Source: Welwitschia mirabilis (lineage: Eukaryota; Gnetophyta; Gnetopsida; Welwitschiales). From it: 64,000 nt of DNA. The stretch lies in contig JBOZIK010000001.1 of assembly GCA_051453625.1 (NCBI GenBank), forward strand, positions 253,000,053 through 253,064,052. Reading direction: 5' to 3'. The translations under genes were made by a program, and so were the position numbers. The notes beneath the pieces were generated by a model. The model worked only from the letters and a program-made list of their open reading frames with translations, was not told the origin of the DNA and did not search any database. Below are positions 47,301 to 59,299 of this stretch, in pieces (position 1 is the stretch's first letter; each line of letters starts with the position of its first letter).

Positions 47301-48447
47301 TATAATAGTAATGAGAAGAGTTCCTATAGCAAAAATAGATTTTCTTTGTTATAAAACTAGAAATGTTAAACTTCATAAAAGATTAAGCATGGCAACACAT
47401 TCTTATTTACCATATAAGTATTGATGAAAACTTCGAGTCACCTTAGATTTCATAGCATATTTATATAAGCATCAAAGTAGGATGTGATTCCAAAATACCA
47501 TTAAATATGAATCTAAACCATAGAATAATGTATAAACATGAAGAAATCACTTATAAATAGTATAAATCTTAACATATTTTTAGTACAATAATAATTATAG
47601 CAAGTATGTAAAACATCCATAGTTTCTATCAAGAAGATTGCATTAAAAATTAGCTACCATTTCTTTGACTTACGAAAAGAATTAAAAGTATGTCATAAGG
47701 AAAACTTAAAATCAAGATTCTTGATTTAAGAATATTAATATTTATAAGATAAAATAGAGAAAATCTATAATAGAAAATAGAAAATATTAAGCTACAACTA
47801 AAATATCACTAGCCTTAAGGACTAGCCCATCCTAAGAGAATGATTTGGAAGATAGACATAGAAAGAATTAACCTTAGCATGAAGTATAAAAAGGCTAGAA
47901 GTTATCATTGTTTTAAGGGTAAATAATCTTATTAAGTCATAATTTACAAAATGACATGCTTGACTCTTTTTATAGTAAAGACTAAGGTTGGTGTATCTAG
48001 GGCACTTGGTCATTAAGATTCCATCTTTTAACATTTAGTAAAGTAGTTGGAATCTTTATCTTATAGCATTTGATAGAATGATTGATATATTTATCTTATA
48101 ACATTTACTGGACTGATTAAAATCTTTGTCTTGTATCATTTAATGGAAATTATTATGAAGAGTTTAACGCATGACATTTGGAGAAAGATTTCTTCACCAA
48201 TTAGTGCCACTGCCCATTATCTTCAATGAAACCATCATTTTGTGTAGAGTTGAATTTACTTTTAGACATGTGTTTCAAAACATCATTAAAACCTAAAAAC
48301 ATTATACATAACACTACAAATTCACATATGGCATAAAAAATAATGAAAGATGTATTGTTATGCTAGAATCATTAAATTAATGTCTTTTCCTATGCTAGGT
48401 TGGCTTGGTGTGCTAGATATAAATGTTAATTTTTTCATGTTATTACA
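43083..48447 (-). mobile_element. Element B1: pol-less relative of element A
   Basis: The left LTR is truncated (43083-43963) and begins mid-LTR at AAGCATGGAAAGTAGG. The right LTR is about 47088-48447. The primer site CCCCTACAATGGTGTCA (47059-47075) matches tRNA-Asp at 12 of 17 positions. The interior has one 3' hairpin block (44241-44280), an integrase-tail remnant around 44830-44880, degraded gag near 45700-46000 and twin leader motifs near 46849 and 46939. The coding capacity is destroyed. Confidence 0.75.
44340..44381. repeat. (TA)n microsatellite
   Basis: About twenty uninterrupted TA units. It replaces the sequence that separates the hairpin block from the AGGGG..CATTAG block in the related elements. 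Confidence 0.98.
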
Positions 48448-48479
48448 TAGGTAGATGCAAAACTATGAATAAGACATGA

Positions 48480-49190
48480 GAGGTTATGGAAGGAACATAT
48501 GAAGGTATATCAATGACCAAGTAATCTAAACTATTGGTTTGGATTAATCACTTTAAAAATCTAATGATAAATGATGGAGAAAGAATTCATGAGTACTTCA
48601 CTAGAGTCAATAATATAGTAAATGTCATTCAAGGAATTTATGAAGATATTTCAAAGCCAAAATTCATTTAGAATGTAATTAGATCCATAGCTTTAAAACA
48701 TAGACTAAAGATAATACCAGTGAAAGAATCAAGAAACTTCAACACTATGAAGATTAAGAAACTATAAAATGCCTAACAGCATATAAAATAAACCTTATCC
48801 AAGATGGTGTTATGGAAGAAATGTCAATAACTCTAAAGAGAAATAAATATTAAAGACAATTAGTAAAAAGAAAGCTAAAATAATATTTATTTAAGCGTGA
48901 CTCAAGAAATTATGTAAACAAAGAACTAGCTCTAATCATAAGATATATTAAAATGCTACTCTCAGGAAAGATTAAAATACATGAAGACAATACTAAGACA
49001 TTAGGTCCTCAAGTAGAAGATAAGTTCAAAGGTAAATATTCATCTACTACTTTAGTTAAAACTAACATTTCTAGATTGAAATGTTATAAGTGAGGGATGA
49101 GAACATCTAGCCTTAGAATGCCCTATCTTTAACCGCTTGCAAGAAAAATGACAAAGAAAAGAACCTAAGAGAAAGAAGTCATTTTTTATT
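48480..49190 (+). pseudogene. Ty1/copia gag relic (UBN2-type)
   Basis: On the + strand, opposite to its neighbours, one frame reads ERIHEYFTRVNNIVNVIQG then a Lys/Arg-rich stretch with NVIRSIALKHRLKIIPVKES. This is the pattern of copia gag (YF.R...IVN...; VI/VLRSL...). Near 49080 a broken zinc knuckle is seen: CYK then, after a stop and frame change, EHLALECP. It is cut by the gap at 49217. Confidence 0.75.
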
Positions 49191-49216
49191 AACTAGGATG
49201 ATGAGGAAGATGCACA

Positions 49217-49316
49217 NNNNNNNNNNNNNNNNNNNNNNNNNNNNNNNNNNNNNNNNNNNNNNNNNNNNNNNNNNNNNNNNNNNNNNNNNNNNNNNNNNNN
49301 NNNNNNNNNNNNNNNN
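49217..49316. other. Assembly gap of exactly 100 N
   Basis: The conventional size suggests unknown true length. The left LTR of element B2 is missing and may lie here. Confidence 0.9.
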
Positions 49317-49687
49317 TATAGGAGGGGTCATTAGTTTATTAGCCTAATAAAGAAGTAATCTTATCCACATAAATGCTTGAAAGAAAGACACATAAGGAAA
49401 GTAGAAAAACCACCTTTTCTTTTTTAATTCTAAATTAGAGACATCAAATGAATGCAAGCCTTGACAAAAGAGCTCGAAGACAAAGATAACTTACTTGTGA
49501 AAAGCAAGGTTCCACCTAATCTCAACCAAAACCATGGAATGACAAAGATCTCTTATTTTTTGCTTATGGGAAAAGACCACTATCTAGGATCGGTAAGTCT
49601 CATAAACTCATAGTACAAATGGGTGAGGTTGGTGGTTTGTAAGCCTTAATGCCATGTTGGAAGATGTGTGTGATATAGTTAAGATGG

Positions 49688-49909
49688 TTATGGATTATTC
49701 AATGGTGTGAGTGGAGTTTTGGATTTACCTAGGTAAAATGGTTTAAGGTGACGATTATACAAATCATAGTGTTTGTGTGGTTCCATGAGAAATACACCAT
49801 CAAGTGGCATTAGTTTCATTGTGAATGGACCTACCCATCCTAAATCTAATCTAAAATCATGAAAAGAAACTAAAATTTTTAAACAAAAAGGTTTTCCAAC
49901 GTGATGCAT
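49688..49909 (-). pseudogene. Integrase C-terminal tail of element B2
   Basis: An open frame contains LDLGWVGPFTMKLMP and ends KHYDLYNRHLKPFY. The W-x-G-P-F and N-x-(H/Q)-x-L-K-P-(Y/F) motifs are the end of Athila-type gypsy integrase. The catalytic core is absent. Confidence 0.75.
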
Positions 49910-51734
49910 GGGTGAAGGGTTAATGGAATGAAAGCAAAGGTTAGATGATAGGTCAAGAACAGGTGAAGCATTTTAAATTGAGAGAGAATCCATGTAGATT
50001 TTGATGCATGTGTCTACAACATTAGGGAGAACATAAATGCAAGGAGTGAAGGGTAGTGCTTAAAGCTTAAAATCGTTCATTCTTTAGCCTACTTGTGCTT
50101 CCTCAACAAGTCTTGCAAGATATTATCTTGATGGAAAGAAAAAGATGAATTAGAAACCATTTGATAAGGTAAATGTTCATTGAAAGAATCATGTTTCAAT
50201 TCATTAGATGGTGGTTTCAATTCTAAGAAAGGTTTGTCTTCTTTATTAAAGCTTGTATCTCGCTCAAAAGCTGAAGATATATAGAATCATTTTGCTCATG
50301 AGAATGTTGAGAAGGCAGCAAAGGTTCTACATATAATGGATCGTGTATGGGTTTTTGTTAATGCTCTTCTCTTCACAAGGGTTGCTAAATGACTCATTCG
50401 CTGCTGTATAACTCTCCTTAACTGTATATCTTTTCTCAAATGGTTACTCATCCTCTCATATCTTCTCATCCTCAAGGTCCTCCTAGGTTTCCTTATTGGT
50501 GTCTTCCTCATTCCTAAAAGATGTAGTTTGGGTTTCATCAATTTGATTATGATCAATCTGTCAATTATTTCAAGACTCCTAGTAATAGGTTCATGGAATG
50601 TAGAAGGCTCTTCTTCTTCTTGTTGGTTAAGCACACTAAAGATTTGAGTAGTAACCTTATTTAACTATTGTATATTTTTCTCAAGCCTTTGATTTGTTTG
50701 CATTTGGGCTTTCGTGAATCTCATAAGGGTGTCTTCCAAGGAATTTGAATAGGGTCATTGTGTGTTGGAAGGTAAAAGGTTTTGTTTATTAGGGATGATG
50801 GAAGGTATAGATTCATGATTTTCTTTGTAAGGATTTGATCCATGTGCACTACGAGGTTGAAGAAAACATGAAGGGGTATCTAAGTATTCAGGCTGAAGAT
50901 AATGCCTTATAGTTCTCTTAGGTCGAAGGTAATCTCATACAATTTATTTAGACTGATGATAATTAGTAAAGTTGTATAAATTTTGTTGGTTCAAATAAAA
51001 AGGTGTCCTTTCAATATTGGGATCCATTTAGGGTTCAAAAGGCATTTCATATAATCTATTACAAGCATCATGTCTTCAATCCATGTGAAATTTTAAAGGA
51101 TCGCCTATAAAATCCATCATCAAGGTCACACTTCCAGAAATCTGCGAGTTTTCAAGAGGGGCCCAATATTAGAGAGTTCAGAGGATCCAAATGAGGTTCC
51201 TTGCAAAACCTAAAGATGTTTGGTACAAAAAGGCTGGCAATGCCGATGAGGTCTATCAGCGGCGTCAATTATTTGATGAGAAACGATTTGAAAAAAGAAG
51301 GCATTATGTTCAGGTTCACACAAAATGGTTCGCATAACGGTAACAAAAATAAATGGCTAAAAAATGGAAATGACAGAGCAAATAGAAAATGAGAATCAAG
51401 AAAAATCTTTAGAAAACAAAACTTCAAAAATTAACAAAAATCAAAACCTAAATTCAAACACGCAGCATTGAAAGTGAAATCTCCAGTAATAAAAAAAAAT
51501 GTAAAGAAAGAAGAAAGAGGAAAAAGGGTTCTTTTATGTTTTTGTTGTTTCCAATTTCCTGAAATTTCTTGATTTTTGGTGCTTTGTCCTTCGTCCAAGA
51601 GAATTTGATTAGTAAAGCTTGCAAAAACTAGTTAGCCATGTAACAAAAAAGATTGTTATAACAATATTTTTTTTAAGTTAGAGCTAAAAAGTTCAAGAAA
51701 ACTTAAAAGAACTTGAAAAAAAGGGACCATTTCG

Positions 51735-51850
51735 GGTATTACTAGAAAGGACCAATACTCATCACTAGAAAGTATAAAAACTAAAAGAAATGTAGAAAAC
51801 TAAAAGAAATCCTAGACCAATTTTGGTATCATTAGAAACAAACCAATACC
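51735..51850 (-). repeat. Element B2 twin 5'-leader hairpins
   Basis: Copies at 51735-51759 (GGT-ATT-ACTAG-AAAGGA-CCAAT-ACT) and 51825-51850 (GGT-ATC-ATTAG-AAACAAA-CCAAT-ACC). In the RNA sense the arms pair through A-U, G-C and G-U. Confidence 0.7.
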
Positions 51851-53317
51851 AACCATTGGGAAAATATAAAAAATGTAAATACTAAAATCTAAGGTGCAAG
51901 AAAAAAAGAAAAAAGAAAAAAGAAAAACTTGTGTATGCTTCACTATAAAGTTACCATGCTATTATTCCTAGCAACAACATAAAAAAGCTGATTGAGGCCT
52001 ATGTTTACAAATAAAAACTAGGGCGTTTGTTGTAGAAGGGTCCTAGTGTTATTCTTTCCTCAGGGATAATTGTGGAAAAGATGGAGTAAAACACACACTT
52101 ATAAACTAGCATAAAGATTAAGCCAAAACTTCAAGGGCAAAAATAAAAATAGCTGAAAATGTTTCTTATAATTAGAGACTAGAGTCAAGAACAAGCGTAG
52201 CTCTTAGAATCTAGCATGAACATAATAACGATCACAAGGGTTCCTACAGTGAAAATAAATCTGCTTTGTTGTTAAAGTAGAAATGTTAATCTTTGTCAAC
52301 GCTTAAGCATGGTAACATAATCTCATTTACCATATGAATGGTGATAAAGACCTCAAGTCATCTTAGCTTTTCTAGCATATCTGTATAAGCATAAAAAACA
52401 GGATGTGATTCCCAAAGACCATTAAACATCAGTATAAACTACAGACTAAGATGTAAACATGAAGAAAGAAATAGATAAAAATATCAACATATTTAGTATG
52501 ACAAGAAGCATAAAAAGTATGTAAAACATCCACACTTGCTAAAAAAAGATTACACCAAAATGTTAACTAATGTTTCTTCGACATATCAAAAACATTAAAA
52601 GCATGTCGCAAGCCACACTTAAAATCAAGAGACTAAATCAAAGAGCAATAGTATTTTATTGATGAAATAGAGCAAAACTTCATTTATGAACATAAAACAT
52701 CAAGCTACAACTAAAATTCCATGCTAGCCTTAACAATTAGCCCCTCCTAAGTGAAAGATTTAGAAGATAAACATGAGAAGCATCAACCTCAATGTGAAGT
52801 ACAATGGAGTCCATCCAAAGATTTTCAAAAAGATTGATGAATTTTCATTAAATGAGGTACTTCATTCTTTTCATAGAGAAATAAAGGGTTAGGGTTTGGA
52901 TGTTTAGGGTTTTCTCGTTTAGGGTCTTACATTAGAAAATTATCACTTTATGGCAGGAGATAATGGCTGATTTTATTGTAATAACTGACTGAGGCCAGGA
53001 CCAAAAGCTGATTGCTTTTCCATTATGGATTTAGAAAGTAAGTTTAGAAGAAATTCTATCAAAGGGTCCGACGCTACTGTATAGGTAACTAGTGCAACTG
53101 GTGTTTTTCCCCTGTTCAGCTCTAGTTTGTGCCAAATGCCCGAAATGTTGCTAAATTCCTAAAAATGTCATAGGAGAATGCATAAGATCAAGTATGGCAT
53201 GAAAAATAGCATAAAACTTAGTTTTATGATTAAAAATGTTAAATTAATGTCTTTAGATAAATTGACCTAATATACTTGAGATAAATGTCAATTTTTACGT
53301 GTTAACATACAGAAAGC

Positions 53318-53536
53318 TGATTAAGGCCTATCTTTATAGATAAAAACTAGGGCCTTCATTGTAAAAGTGCCTTAGTGTTGTTCTTTCCTCAGAGATAATT
53401 GTGGTAGAAATATAGTAAAATGCAAACCTCTAAATTAGCATGGAAAGTAGGATGTGATTTCCACACCATCAAATATTAGTATAAACTACCGACTAAGATG
53501 TATTAGTATAAACTACCCACTAAGACGTGTATAACC
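53318..53536 (-). repeat. Truncated LTR copy D
   Basis: It starts TGATTAAGGCCTATCTTTATAG, like the B2 LTR start, only six bases after the B2 LTR ends. It has lost about 290 bp between two AGCAT words and has a local duplication of about 27 bp (ATTAGTATAAACTACC-GACTAAGATGT type). It then stops at repeat X. Confidence 0.75.
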
Positions 53537-53640
53537 ACATGTAAAACCTACATACCATAGCATTTGAACCCAATTTGTTAGAGCTTACAATTAATAATCA
53601 TGGGCTAAACCAGTTATGCATCAAATACTTTAATAGTCAT
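53537..53640 (+). repeat. Repeat X, right copy
   Basis: It starts CCACATGTAAAACCTACATA and contains AATAATCATGGG. Counterpart of 42972-43080. Confidence 0.75.
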
Positions 53641-55172
53641 TTTATTAATAATGTAATTGTGAAAAACAAAAGTAAATCCAAAGATCAATTTTTGATTTGC
53701 TTGACTAGGAAAACATAAAATATGACATCTTTTTAAAATTGAATAATAGAAATTAATAGTCTAAGCTTCAAATTTAAATGTAAAATTGAAGAACTCTTGC
53801 CACTTCTTGAACAAAGTGGGAAACATTGTCTTGAATAATCTAGGATAGAAAAAAGCATGGTTGTGTTGAATCATACCAATAATAGATACAATAGTAAGTT
53901 ATTTATCTTGATGTCAAATGTAAAGGTAACTTAGAAATAATATGTTTTTCTTTTTATACCTTGGTATCTCCAATGAAAACCTTTTTTTAATCAACTTAAT
54001 AGAATTTGAGTGCCTTAGGATATATGTTATAAATAGCTTTTTTTTTTAACTTAAAGAGTTTTATTCGGTTAAGTTTGATGAATAAAGATATTGACCTTTG
54101 TTAATAGCTATTTTTATATATTGTTTTGTCAAGATGACCATTTAGATTGACATATCTAACTAGGTAGTATGTACTTAAACATTCTTTTAACTATGTTACT
54201 TGTTCCATTTAAATATCACAAGAAAATGATGTTAGAGCATGTATGCAAGATAATATTTTATTAAATGAATATATAATTTCATGCATTATTTAAAGTGATA
54301 TTATAAGATACACCATGATACAACACATTAGTTAAGTAGGGAATCAATCAATTAAAGTACTTTTTCAAGGACCATATAAGCATCATGTAGTAGATATGAA
54401 CACAACATTTTAACACCTTCCTTCTTTAATCCATAATGTGAAAGTGATTTCTTGCAAAACATAGGCGTTATTTGTGACAACTCTTTAATGACAAGACTAT
54501 TAAAGTCCATGCCCGTTTTTCCACCCCTCTTCCTCTCTCTCTTTCCCCCTACTCCCCATCTCTCTCCCTTCCTCTCTCCTTCTCTCCCTTTATGGGTTGT
54601 GAATACTTAAAAGTGGTATCTCTTGTGGTCTACTATTCATAGATTTGACAACCAATTACATATGATATACCTAATATATCCAAATATTAAATATCTAGCA
54701 AAATACAATGAAACGTGTTTGAAAGTAGAACACAAAATAAAACTATCTATAGCATGCAACCATAATATTGAATATTAAAAATAAGAACAATAGGATCAAA
54801 AGTATAGAAAGAACAAAATATCTAAAGTTGTAGCGAACTTTTGAACATTCATGACTTGAAAAGTTCACCTTATAGTGGTAATGTTTCTATTGATCCTCTA
54901 ATTCGTTGCTCAAAAATGGTTACAAGTTTATAGGCTTATTTGTTGTCCCTTTAGAAGTTTTAATGTTTAGTGAGTAATTAACCCATTTTATTAATAAATT
55001 TAAGATAAACTACTAAGTAGTTGAATGCTCCTTACAATGTGCGATAAAAAAATAAAAAGCATATATTAGCTAGGTCATGTTAATTTGTATTTTGGATAAG
55101 TTCGAGGGTTTGAAATGGCTAAAGTTTAAAAGATAAAAGAAAGTTTTTTCCCCTCTGTTTAAGAAACTTTTT
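53641..55172. other. AT-rich spacer with a pyrimidine tract
   Basis: No coding or repeat signature except a C/T-only-like tract at about 54515-54590 (CTCTCTCTTTCCCCCT type). Confidence 0.5.
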
Positions 55173-56494
55173 GTTACAATGTTTGGATTTAAAACTAAGC
55201 TTTCACTTAGTTATCATTCTTTTATTAGGAATAACATAGGTAGTGGTTCAAAATTTTTACTAACTTCACTTAATCTAAGTGCAAAATTTAAGAAAAGAAA
55301 AAAAGAGAGAGAGGTGATTTTAGAGTTGTGTCTTGAACTTCAACTTCAGAGATGAGGGAAGCAAGCTAGCTCCAAGGCTTCATTAATTTGTTTCAAGTAA
55401 TCCTTCACTCTAATGTTGCTCAATGCTTCTTTTGCAACACACTTAAAACCATTAAGTGTTTCGGTTCAGATCATGGTGACATAATGTCATTCATCATATG
55501 AGTGATGGTGAACTCAATTGTCACTTAATCTTCCAAGCCTTAAAGGAATAATAGAAAGTAAGGACTCTAGTACTTAAAATCCATAAAATTAGAAGACTTA
55601 GATTAAGTTTTAAAGAGCTCATCCAAATGAAAATAGGTCTTAATGGTTAAGTTTCTTCCTAAACATTTCAAATATAAAATGATTCATAATTTGAAATAAA
55701 AGGCAAACAACTTATATATTAAAGAGAGAACACTTTACAAAAAGAGAAGAAAGATGTTGAAGAACTCCTCAAGCGATTCTGAGGAGTAGCTCACTCCACA
55801 AAGGAGTTGCTTAAAAAGCCATCGCGATTGATGCTTCAAGATTCTACAATTCTCCAAAGCTAAAATATGATACAATGAAGGGTCCAAGGACCTTTTATAC
55901 AGAGAGATGGGTAAGACGGATGGTTGCAAGCTCTTGGCCTATAGTGTTAGGTGGAAAGTTACACAATCATGACATTTCCTTTTGGTAGAGATTCTTATGA
56001 TGAAGTTAACACTTTTCTTTTGGATGCTGATGCTGCTACTAACTATTGTCATAGCCATGTTTCTCCACTGACATTTTACTCAACCCTATCAAATGTTGCT
56101 TTGTGAGTCCCAATCATCACCACCACTTATCATCAAGAATGAAAGTTAATTTTTATGTGGAATTGGATTGATCCCATAGCTGCATTTATTTTAGTCCTCC
56201 ATGAGAAGCCAAGAACATGAGTTTGAAGGTCTTTGACACAAAAAGACTAGGGACGGTAGTGGTATTAGATGGTAGTACCAACATATTATTACTAATGATC
56301 TTCATTTTAAGTGATGTCCTTCAATCTGGCATAATAAACATGAAAATGTCATGAGCAATGGGATAAGTCTATAATTATTATAAAAATCAATAGAATACAT
56401 AGTTTTATGATAAAATTAATTATCTTAATGTCTTTCATTAGGATTAATTGATTATTTAACTTGACCGTAATGTCAATTTTTATATGTCCATACA
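55173..56494 (-). repeat. Element C 3' LTR
   Basis: It runs from TGTTACAATGTTTGGATTTA to TATATGTCCATACA. The start matches the sequence after the primer site at the right edge (GATTTAAAAC). The end matches other family LTR ends (GTCAATTTTTA..ACA). Its length equals that of B2 within one base. Confidence 0.75.
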
Positions 56495-57308
56495 CCCCAA
56501 CTACTCTTTTACTAGTGCCTTAATAAAAAGTTAGTAATGTAATGGTTAAACATGGAAAAATTGTCGAAGTTGAAGTGCTTAAGCGAGAAAGTGATGTAAC
56601 TTTGAAAAAATTTTTATAATCACTTTTTTGTAATTAAGGCATGTAAATGAAAAATTTTGACATGAAAACTGGATGCTGTACTCCCTAACCAAAACTAAAC
56701 TTTTTCCTCAAAGTTATAAGAAGAAAGTGTTGAAATTATTTTAAGAACATAGTTTTAAACATATTGTAATAAGTTCTTTTATTGAAAATCATGCAAAACA
56801 ATGCAGCTAATATATGAAAAGGGAAAAAAATAACTAATGTGAAATGTTGCTAAATGGAAGGTTGATCGATAAAAATGGTTTATGCCTTATAAATTATTTC
56901 TCATGAAAATGAGCATGAAGTGAAGTAAAGTGAAGTGGAGTGAAGTATAGGGGAGATGAAAAATGTGTTAATGAGCTAAACCATAAACTAATGAACAAAT
57001 GAGAGAAATATCCCAAGGTAAAGGTCTTTATTAAATTTTTTAATTTTTAATGATCTCACAATCAACTAAGTATAGTCTCAATAGGGTATCTTATACAATA
57101 TTGAAGAGAGCATTAGTGAATTGCAAGTTTTAAAGTTAAAGGACAACAAATCATAGAAAAATTCCAATTCCCATCATTTACTTTCCATTATTTTCCATTT
57201 CTACCAACATATATGTCCTTAGTTTAAGCCTTTGAATTACATTGAGCATCCAGTGTTATGACAATTTTTATCTATAGAATTAAACATGTTGTTTTATGTG
57301 AAAATCAA

Positions 57309-57413
57309 TGCTGCATTACCAGCAAGTATTTATAGCCCCAAGTAGTTGAACATGTTGCAATTAGATCATTAGAGCTGCATTGTCTGTTAGTGTCTATAAA
57401 TCTAATGCAGTTA
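57309..57413 (-). repeat. Element C twin 3' hairpin repeats
   Basis: Blocks 57309-57353 and 57374-57413 have the same form as in element A. The second has a clear CTGCATT/AATGCAG stem. Confidence 0.7.
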
Positions 57414-57794
57414 ACTAAACCTAAGTAATCATTGTTATGTGTATTTGGAGGAGAGATATTCTTTTGTTCATCTTCTCATAGTCATTTATGATGCACATTA
57501 GGGGATCGTTGGTTCATTAGACTAAGCAAGATAAATCTTGTTCCCATCAAAGACTTTAAACTTAAGGAACATATACAAAGGTAGATTCCATCTTTCTAAT
57601 CAAGTTTTACCAAGACCAAAAATCTTAAGTGAATGCGTCTTTAATCACAACGCTTGAAATAAATGTAACTCTTCCTTAAAAACAGATAAGTATATTTAAT
57701 TTTAACTATTACTTAGGTGACAATGAGATTACTTCTTATTGATTTTTATTTAAGGCCATTAACCTGGATTAGTAAGCCTCATAAATTCATAATT

Positions 57795-58500
57795 CATTGG
57801 AATAGGTGGATGATAGTGCTTTAGGCGGTGTCCATTAACTTTGAATAGTTGACGGTTTTTGGGGTTTTCTATAACTAAAAATGGTCCTTTTCACTTAGTG
57901 ACTAGTTTTCTTGGAAAAAGATGTAACTGTGAGTTATAAAGAAAAATGAGTTATTCCTCCTTAAAATTTTTCCTAAGGATGTGTTAGTTGTGGAATTTCT
58001 TCATCCTCTCTTTGTTTATCCTAATGTTTTTGTAGGTGTCATTCCTAATTTCATCCAATTCATCAAGTTGTATGACCCTATTTTTTATTATAGTCTCTAA
58101 ATCTAAGTTCATGTTTTTGGTTGCCCAGTATGCTTTGTGCTCAAGTTCTACAGGTAGATAACAATCTTTTACATAGACTAGCCTAAATGGTGACATTCCT
58201 GAAGGAGTTTTATAGGTGGTGCGATAGGCCCATAAAATATCGTTAAGCTTAAAGAACTCGTCTTACCTTGTAGAGTTTACTACCTTTTACAAAAACTTTT
58301 TAATCTCTCTATTCATAACCTTAACTTGCGACTAGTTTGGGGGTGGTAAGGTGTTACTACTATATGAGTAATCCTATATTTAGCAAGAAGATTATTGAAT
58401 ATTTTATTGCTGAAATGTGTTCCTGTGTACTAATTAAAACTCATGGATAGCCAAATCGTATTAAGATATTTTACTTAAAGAATTTTATCATTGGTTGAGT
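57795..58500 (-). pseudogene. Element C integrase relic
   Basis: On the - strand, from right to left: QVKVMNREIKKFL, then LNDILWAYRTTYKTPSGMSP leading into FRLVYVKDCYLPVELEHKAY. Next is LDELDEIRNDTYKNIRINKE, and near 57800 the terminal FKVNGHRLKHYHP. This order and wording are typical of Athila integrase. Stops and frame changes interrupt it. Confidence 0.85.
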
Positions 58501-59014
58501 ATCATTTGATCAATAAGAGCATATCTTAACCCTTTTTTTAATGTAATTAACATAGATAAAAATATACTGATGCTCATTTGAATGTAGTTAAAGGCCCTAA
58601 AAATAAATTCTCAAATATCGAAGGGTTTGACTATGAGAATGGGATTCAGAAGCATTATTTATGTTCATGAAAGACTTCCTAATTTTGGCAATTATCACAA
58701 GCTTTATAGTAAAGATAGGAGTTTTTAAAAATATATAACTAATAAAAATTAGAATGAAGGAATTTTCATAGTAGCTTTATTAGTTGAGTAATGGACACTA
58801 CAAGCTTCAGAATGGCAATGCTTGAGAATGTCGTGTATTTTAGTTTGAGTCAGACATTTGTGCATGACTTGGTCTAGACAATATTTAAAAAGATAAGGGA
58901 TATCTCAAGAGAAGTATTTGACCTATCTTAAGAACCTCTTTTTATCATTAGAGGTCCAGTGGGAAGGAATGATTTTGGAGACTAGGTAGTTAGCAATATC
59001 CGCAAATCAAGATA

Positions 59015-59114
59015 NNNNNNNNNNNNNNNNNNNNNNNNNNNNNNNNNNNNNNNNNNNNNNNNNNNNNNNNNNNNNNNNNNNNNNNNNNNNNNNNNNNNNN
59101 NNNNNNNNNNNNNN
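59015..59114. other. Assembly gap of 100 N flanked by a 53-bp exact repeat
   Basis: Sequence 58962-59014 is repeated exactly at 59115-59167, immediately across the gap, so the two contigs probably overlap. Confidence 0.95.
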
Positions 59115-59299
59115 GGAAGGAATGATTTTGGAGACTAGGTAGTTAGCAATATCCGCAAATCAAGATAATTCCTTAACTAAAAAGAGATGTTCATCTAGAA
59201 AGGTTTCATTAATGGGAAGGGACATGGTAGATTCTTTTGGGTTAGTTGTGAAAGATGATCTGTAGCTATGTTATCAAAACCCTTTTTATCTTTAATTCC

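Larger units (their letters stand above)
49317..53311 (-). mobile_element. Element B2: pol-less relative of element A, left end in gap
   Basis: The right LTR is 51989-53311 (1,323 bp, TGATTGAGGCC..AACATACA), with a degenerate primer site at 51966-51982. Going leftward on the - strand come the twin leader hairpins, gag with NSLEDTLMRFTKAQMQTNQ near 50700, an acidic region, then the integrase-type tail. No reverse transcriptase is present. Confidence 0.8.

Noticed and set aside
54515-54592. Pyrimidine tract as a promoter or polypurine tract of a further LTR element
   Set aside because: No LTR boundary or coding relic lies at the appropriate distance.
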